Source of the DNA: Planctomycetaceae bacterium
Lineage (GTDB): Bacteria > Planctomycetota > Phycisphaerae > Phycisphaerales > Zrk34
Length of the DNA stretch: 39,189 nt
NCBI GenBank assembly: GCA_002685935.1
Contig: NYZD01000145.1
Span: 1 to 39,189, forward strand
Direction: 5' to 3'
Part shown: positions 34,130 to 39,189 of the stretch, piece by piece
How the letters are laid out: each line of letters begins with the position of its first letter
How positions within the stretch are numbered: position 1 is the stretch's first letter
Position numbers and translations under genes: made by a program
Notes under the pieces: model-generated
What the model was told of the DNA's origin: nothing
Database searches by the model: none
What the model saw: the letters and a program-made list of their open reading frames with translations, nothing else

Positions 34130-37100
34130 ACCCCGATCTCATCGCTCGGCTTTCCGCATTATCGCCGCCGCGGTGCTTGCAGTCATCACCATGCTACTCA
34201 TGACCGCCCGGGCGCAGGAGGATGAACCGGTGGACATGGGGCCGGACGTCGTGATTCTGCGCGAACTGCAGGACATATACGAGCCGGTGCCGTTCGATCA
34301 CAAGTCGCACGCCCAGATGGCGCAGATGTGGTACGGGTGTGTGACGTGTCACCATCGCCCACCGCACCCAACGGAAACCGACCCGAACGATGATGCGACG
34401 GCGCCGCCACCCCGCGCACACACGCAGGAGGAATCCGAGCAGATTCCTGCGTGCAAGTCGTGTCATCCGGTGTCAGGCGAGGACACCGATATCCGCATGC
34501 CAAGCCTGAAGGGCGCGTACCATCGCCAATGCCTCAACTGTCATAAGGACTGGTCGGACGCCAACAACTGCGTCGTGTGCCATGAGCCGATCGAGGGCCG
34601 CGATCCGGCTTCGGCAGAGCCCACGCCCGGCGACGTCATCGCCCGAATGCACCCGCCGCTTGACCCGCCGAACGTCAAGGTCTACCGGACCCGCTTCACC
34701 CCCGTCGACGGCAGTAACGTGATGTTCCGACACGACGAGCACGTCGCGCGGTTCGGCCTGACGTGCGTGGACTGCCATCACGGCGACACCTGCGCCAATT
34801 GCCACCAACCCGCCGCAACGCCCGGACGACACAAGGTGCTGCGGCCCGCCCGATCATGGCGGCAGTCCCATGGCCCATGCATGAGCTGCCACCAGGGCCA
34901 GTCGTGCCGACACTGCCACTATCACGACGATGAAGAGCCGCCGCCGTCGTTCGATCATCAAACGACCGGCCAGACGCTGGACGAAGACCACGCCACATTC
35001 GGATGCCGACCGTGCCATCAGCAGTTAGACTTCCAGGCCCAACCCTCGTGTGACACCGCTGGATGTCACGATCGTGATGAACCAATCACCTTCCCTGATG
35101 ACCGACCCGGCGCCGTTTTGGCGATGCCGGCACCCGATGAGAACCTGACGCCAACGTCACCCGTCACGATCAAGGGACCGAGGGTCATGCCCGACTGGTA
35201 CCGCGATCGGTATGGAATCGACGAGACCGATGTCGCCCAGTCAACCAACGAGCCGCCACCAACATCAGATGACATCAATACGCCGCCGCCTACCGCGCTG
35301 ACTACGACACCGGATGTTGAACCCCCCGAGCTCCCGCCACTGGCATTGAAGCACGGGCGTCCTACGCAAATCGTCGCCGCGAACCGATGCGCCACGCCCG
35401 ACTGCCACGCCGCCGTCAAGATGTCCGCGTATGTTCACGGGCCTGTCAGTATCGACGCCTGCGATGTCTGCCATCAGCCGCTCGATGTCGAGACCCACAC
35501 GTTCCGAATGCTTCGCGACGGCCCGGAGTTGTGCACCTATTGCCACGAGTTCGCCGGACGCCCCATGCCGGTGATGCACAAGCCGGTGGAAAGAGGTGAA
35601 TGTCTGGGCTGCCACGATCCGCACGGTGGGCATGATCGAACGCTGACGCGCGAGGATTCGATACCGCAGTTGTGCGGGCGCTGTCACGACAGCGCCGCGT
35701 GGAATCGGTCGGCGCCGCACGCGCCCGTAGCCGATGGACGATGCGTGTCCTGCCACGCACCGCATGGCTCGGTATTCCCGGGCCTCCTCGATGCCACCGG
35801 CCCCGACCTGTGTCTGGCCTGCCACGACAAGTTCGACCGTCGCCTCGGCGACGTCCGGTTCATGCACAAAGCGCTGGAAGACGGCTGCAAAGTCTGCCAT
35901 GACGTGCATGGGTCTGATTTCCCGATGACGATCAGGCAGCCCCTGACCGCGACCTGCGCCAAATGCCATGAGGAAGTAGAGAATCGCGCAACCGGCGCCC
36001 AGTATTCCCATTCGGTCGTCACGACCGATCGCGCCTGCCTGAACTGTCACACCCCGCACGGCGGCAATGTCCCGGCGCTGATGATCGATCGGCAGGCTGA
36101 CGTCTGCATGCAATGTCACGACGAGGAAATTGATCTCGCCGACGGACGCACCGTCAAAGCCACGCCCGAAGTCATGGACCCGCAGGTCCGCAAGCACGGG
36201 CCGATCAGGGACGACGAGTGCAGCGCGTGCCACGAGCCACACGGATCGGATCGTGCGCTGCTGTTGGCCAAATCCTATGACTGGGACATCGCCCCTCAAT
36301 TCACGATGCCGGCGAATGAGTTGTGTTTCGACTGCCATGACAAGCGCCTCGCCGAAGATCAGCGTCTTGATGGCGTGACTCACTTCCGCGACGGTGACAT
36401 GAACCTGCACTACGTCCACCTCGCCCGGCGTTCATGGGTACGGTATTGCCCCGCCTGCCACAGTCCCCACGGCAGCCGGCAGGATCAGAACGTGCGCCAG
36501 TTCGTCAGCTTCGGGCAGTGGCAACTACCAATCCAATTCGAGCGCACGGCGACCGGGGGTACATGTACGCCCGGCTGTCACCTGCCGTTCGATTACGACC
36601 GTGAGCAGCCTGTCGGCTATGATCGGCAGAAGCCGGCGTCCGACGATCCGCGCCACGCCGCGCCGACCACTGCCCTCCACGCCAAGATTGTCCGAATCAC
36701 TATGCCCGCTCCCGATGGCGATGCCGCCCAGCAGTGGAAGATCACCTCATGGCAGGCGAAGGACGCGACCGGCCGGGCCCTCGTCGTGCCCGACCCGCAG
36801 CGGCCAAGCATCCTGCTGTTTCTCCGCCCCGACGCGCCGCAGGCGAAGGCGACGCTTCAAGTGCTCGCCGCCGCGCTCCAGCCTCGGGCCTCGATGCAGA
36901 CCATCGTCATCCTCAACGGCGAGTCGATGCCACAACAATGGGCCGTCGTCACTCAAGACTCACCCGAGTCCTGGGCCGTTGTGATGGATCCGGACGCCCG
37001 TTTGGCCCAACAGCTTGGCGTCTCCGCCTGGCCGACCGTGTTCATCGTGCGCCATGACGGCGTCGTCGCCAGCGTCGGCGGCACGGCGCCATCTTTGACC

Positions 37101-37610
37101 ACGAAGCTCAACGCCTACATCGACTGGGCGACGGGCAAAGCCACATCGCCCGCCATCGACGAGCAACCCACCGAACACCAGACCATCAGCGACACACTTC
37201 CCCGACAGACCGCATGGGTTCTTTTCACCGCCCAGAATATGCTGGACGAAGGCAACGCAGCACAGGCGGCACAGTCCCTCAACGACGCGATCAAGCGACA
37301 ACCGGACTCGACTCCGCTTCAGATTGCCTTGATCGAAGCAATGATCTCAGCGGATCAGGCCGACGAAGCGATAGATCGGTTCGATCAGCTTCCCTCCGGC
37401 GCGATGCCGCCCGGACGCAGCGTTTTGCTGCGGGCCCGCCTGCTGACCGCGATGGACCGGACGACCGAAGCGCTGGACCTGTTGCGCGAACTGCTGGCAG
37501 ATGATCCCGATCTGGCTGATGCACATTTCCTGACCGGTCTGATCCATCAGGCCCAGGGAAACTGGGAGGAAGCGGCGGCGGCCTTCCGCGCGGCACATGA
37601 TTCACGCTAG
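34122..37610 (+). CDS. 25-haem cytochrome c fused to thioredoxin-like and TPR domains
   Basis: A 1162-residue exported protein with signal core FRIIAAAVLAVITMLLMTARA. Between C73 and H820 I count 22 CXXCH sites plus two CX4CH (CDTAGCH, CATPDCH) and one CX3CH (CTPGCH), 25 candidate haems. Six of the later sites have the CXXCHxPHG/VHG pattern of doubled-CXXCH domains (for example CLGCHDPHG, CVSCHAPHG). A Pro/Thr-rich linker near residues 340-420 separates two haem blocks. After the haems, about 850-1010 is a thioredoxin-like domain with the cis-Pro region W970-P-T-V-F-I-V but no CXXC, and 1025-1160 holds about three or four TPR repeats ending ANWEEAAAAF-like. The gene overlaps the iron-sulfur/NrfD gene (ATG at 34122 before its TGA), so the two are translationally coupled. 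The protein should act outside the cytoplasmic membrane as acceptor or donor for that complex. The final partner is unknown. Confidence 0.9.
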   Translation: MNEPRSHRSAFRIIAAAVLAVITMLLMTARAQEDEPVDMGPDVVILRELQDIYEPVPFDHKSHAQMAQMWYGCVTCHHRPPHPTETDPNDDATAPPPRAHTQEESEQIPACKSCHPVSGEDTDIRMPSLKGAYHRQCLNCHKDWSDANNCVVCHEPIEGRDPASAEPTPGDVIARMHPPLDPPNVKVYRTRFTPVDGSNVMFRHDEHVARFGLTCVDCHHGDTCANCHQPAATPGRHKVLRPARSWRQSHGPCMSCHQGQSCRHCHYHDDEEPPPSFDHQTTGQTLDEDHATFGCRPCHQQLDFQAQPSCDTAGCHDRDEPITFPDDRPGAVLAMPAPDENLTPTSPVTIKGPRVMPDWYRDRYGIDETDVAQSTNEPPPTSDDINTPPPTALTTTPDVEPPELPPLALKHGRPTQIVAANRCATPDCHAAVKMSAYVHGPVSIDACDVCHQPLDVETHTFRMLRDGPELCTYCHEFAGRPMPVMHKPVERGECLGCHDPHGGHDRTLTREDSIPQLCGRCHDSAAWNRSAPHAPVADGRCVSCHAPHGSVFPGLLDATGPDLCLACHDKFDRRLGDVRFMHKALEDGCKVCHDVHGSDFPMTIRQPLTATCAKCHEEVENRATGAQYSHSVVTTDRACLNCHTPHGGNVPALMIDRQADVCMQCHDEEIDLADGRTVKATPEVMDPQVRKHGPIRDDECSACHEPHGSDRALLLAKSYDWDIAPQFTMPANELCFDCHDKRLAEDQRLDGVTHFRDGDMNLHYVHLARRSWVRYCPACHSPHGSRQDQNVRQFVSFGQWQLPIQFERTATGGTCTPGCHLPFDYDREQPVGYDRQKPASDDPRHAAPTTALHAKIVRITMPAPDGDAAQQWKITSWQAKDATGRALVVPDPQRPSILLFLRPDAPQAKATLQVLAAALQPRASMQTIVILNGESMPQQWAVVTQDSPESWAVVMDPDARLAQQLGVSAWPTVFIVRHDGVVASVGGTAPSLTTKLNAYIDWATGKATSPAIDEQPTEHQTISDTLPRQTAWVLFTAQNMLDEGNAAQAAQSLNDAIKRQPDSTPLQIALIEAMISADQADEAIDRFDQLPSGAMPPGRSVLLRARLLTAMDRTTEALDLLRELLADDPDLADAHFLTGLIHQAQGNWEEAAAAFRAAHDSR

Positions 37611-39189
37611 AAATTGCTCGACCCGCTCGCCAAACCTCTGTACCCCACCACATTCATGTGCGTCGGCTCGCCGGGCGTTTCGTCCAATTCGTCAATACCG
37701 TCGATTTCACCTGCCACCAGCGCCATCAGCCGCTCCTGCAATTCCCGATACCGACGTATCAACCCCGCGTTCCGTATCTGAATCACTTCCAGGCCGAAAG
37801 GCTTGTTGCGTCGCAGCCACTGTCGGCCAAACGACCCATCCAACCGCTCCAGCAACGCCACCATCGACGGCACCGCCTCCGCGATTTCTTTCAGCGCCGC
37901 CATGTCACGCCGCCCATACGCCGCGTCCAACCGCAGTCTCAGCCCAACCTTCATCTTCAACACCTCGGCCAGGTTCAACGCGTGCTCCAGATCACCCGCT
38001 CCATTGGCTCCCGCCTGGTGCTCGGCCAACTGACTTGCCAGTCGTCCATAAAGTGTCGCCGCGTCACCCCACACATCTCCCTCCCACAGCTTCATTTCCT
38101 CCGAATAAATGCCGAGCAATGGGTCATCCCAAAGAACACACATCGCCAGGACCATCTCGTCGATGCTATCGCCGGGCTTCAATTGAATGTCCATTTCCCC
38201 CGCCAGGCGGCTGCCTACGTAGTCGCCCTGACATATCTCCGCCACCTTCGCCGCCACCTTCGTTTCTGAGAACGCCCCGCTATAGGCCTGCTCCGCGACA
38301 TACACCAGCCCGCCCAGCGCCGAGTCAAACTCGCAAGCCGCTCCATCGTCCCCCCACATACAAAAGTACAGTTCCTTGACCTTGGCCTTCTTGCATGCCG
38401 CGATGCACGGCACCGCATTGCGCAACGTCAATGCCCAACTGTGCCAAAGCTCCACCCACGTCCACAGCGCCGAGAACACCATCGGCTCAAAACCCAACGC
38501 CCGGTGCCGTTCGATGTAATCCAGATAGAACGCCTCATCCCCATGGTAATAATCCCAATACACCAATTGCATCGCCGCCGGCATCGCACGCCTGACGTCA
38601 TCGGGCATGACCGCATCCGGGTCGTAGTAATCCATCGTCGCACTGCCCATGCGAAAATACATATCGCTCGACACAATCGGCCGCAGCTCATATTTGTTGC
38701 ATATCTCGATCAGCCGCGCCAAGTGCTCGTTGAAAATATCAAACCGCCGCCGCTCCCCGTGCAGATCCATGTACCTCCCGCGTCCCAGATCGATCGCCTC
38801 ATCCATATTCAGCATGATCCGCCTTGAGTCGTACACGTCCGCAAAGTGCTTGATCTTCTTCTCCAGCAGCGCGTACGTCTTCTCCTCGCCCACCAGCAAT
38901 ATGTCAGCCGTATCACGCACCTCGCCATAGGCATGCCCCCATTTTAGCACCTGCGTCAGATGGGCCAATCCCTGAATGCAGCCGATCATCTCAATGCCCA
39001 ACCGCTTCGCAAACGCGTTGATCTGACGCAACTCGTCCGCCGTGTACGCCCCGCGACAGTAACCGAAGTACGGCTCGCCCGGCAGTTGATACGTATCCTC
39101 CGTATACAACTTCGCCGCGTTGAACCCCAGCAGCGCCAAACGCCGTAGCCACTTCTTGAGGTGGTCGACTTTCATCACGGCGTTGCGCG
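37607..39189 (-). CDS. GH20-type beta-N-acetylhexosaminidase (N-terminus beyond window)
   Basis: About 526 residues are visible and the frame is open to the window edge (residues RNAV before MKVDHLKK), so the start lies outside. The sequence LGFNAAKLYTEDTYQLPGEPYFGYCRG and the later RRIMLNMDEAIDLGRGRYMDLHG match the hexosaminidase-D-like branch of family GH20. The D-E pair of MDEA would be the assisting Asp and acid/base Glu of substrate-assisted catalysis. The C-terminal 200 residues form a helical domain ending GLASGSSNF. The enzyme releases terminal beta-linked GlcNAc or GalNAc. The gene converges on the multiheme cytochrome gene: the two stop codons share the palindrome CTAG (37607-37610), so no terminator fits between them. 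Whether it is exported cannot be seen. Confidence 0.88.
   Translation of the reverse strand, partial: RNAVMKVDHLKKWLRRLALLGFNAAKLYTEDTYQLPGEPYFGYCRGAYTADELRQINAFAKRLGIEMIGCIQGLAHLTQVLKWGHAYGEVRDTADILLVGEEKTYALLEKKIKHFADVYDSRRIMLNMDEAIDLGRGRYMDLHGERRRFDIFNEHLARLIEICNKYELRPIVSSDMYFRMGSATMDYYDPDAVMPDDVRRAMPAAMQLVYWDYYHGDEAFYLDYIERHRALGFEPMVFSALWTWVELWHSWALTLRNAVPCIAACKKAKVKELYFCMWGDDGAACEFDSALGGLVYVAEQAYSGAFSETKVAAKVAEICQGDYVGSRLAGEMDIQLKPGDSIDEMVLAMCVLWDDPLLGIYSEEMKLWEGDVWGDAATLYGRLASQLAEHQAGANGAGDLEHALNLAEVLKMKVGLRLRLDAAYGRRDMAALKEIAEAVPSMVALLERLDGSFGRQWLRRNKPFGLEVIQIRNAGLIRRYRELQERLMALVAGEIDGIDELDETPGEPTHMNVVGYRGLASGSSNF

Overview
The window looks like a chromosomal segment from a GC-rich environmental bacterium, most likely a member of Planctomycetota (Phycisphaerae-like) or a neighbouring lineage such as Hydrogenedentota. 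This is an inference from gene content. It rests on a BlaI/M56 regulatory pair whose peptidase carries a huge C-terminal extension, several divergent URO-D-fold methyltransferase-like genes, large secreted glycosidase-like proteins, GH95 and GH20 enzymes, a phytanoyl-CoA-dioxygenase-like oxygenase, a small holin-like membrane protein and a very large multiheme cytochrome. I found no rRNA, tRNA, CRISPR array, insertion sequence or integrase. There is no sign of prophage beyond the misleading 'holin' family name.

Layout. Bases 1-2023 (+) hold the 3' part of a GH95 alpha-L-fucosidase and an NAD-dependent epimerase-like SDR. Bases 2101-7194 (-) hold a BlaI repressor and a 1532-residue M56 (BlaR1/MecR1-like) peptidase with an ankyrin-repeat and Pro-linker extension. 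They are preceded by a clear promoter whose -10 lies inside a perfect palindromic operator. Bases 7276-11245 (-) hold an electron-transfer unit, etfB-etfA-acyl-CoA dehydrogenase. Bases 11354-21861 (+) hold six co-directional genes: a guanine-deaminase-like amidohydrolase lacking the usual metal-binding Asp, a non-pyrrolysine MttB-family methyltransferase, a URO-D-fold protein, a transglutaminase-like lipoprotein, a secreted glycosidase-like protein and a second URO-D-fold protein. Bases 21957-25410 (-) hold a flavin-reductase-like protein, a third URO-D-fold protein and a gamma-glutamyltransferase homologue without a signal peptide. A holin-like membrane protein (25538-25885, +) follows, then a 1371-residue secreted multidomain protein (26126-30241, -) and a PhyH-family oxygenase (30686-31573, +).

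The most striking locus is 31695-37610 (+). It has an AT-rich promoter/operator and a structured leader. These precede a Tat-exported iron-sulfur protein (four [4Fe-4S] clusters) fused in one chain to an NrfD/HybB-type quinone-interacting membrane subunit. Overlapping it by 8 bases is a 1162-residue exported cytochrome with 25 candidate haem sites, followed in the same chain by a thioredoxin-like domain without a CXXC and by TPR repeats. Together they look like a two-gene version of Hmc/Tmc-type transmembrane redox complexes, probably moving electrons between the quinone pool and the periplasm. The combination of fusions is unusual. The window ends inside a GH20 hexosaminidase gene (-).

Functionally, the locus mixes catabolism of fucosylated and amino-sugar polysaccharides (GH95, GH20, the secreted proteins), methyl-group and acyl-CoA metabolism (MttB, URO-D, ACAD/ETF) and respiratory electron transfer. 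Gene starts were chosen by Shine-Dalgarno sequence, signal peptide and family length. Where the start is uncertain, the entry says so.
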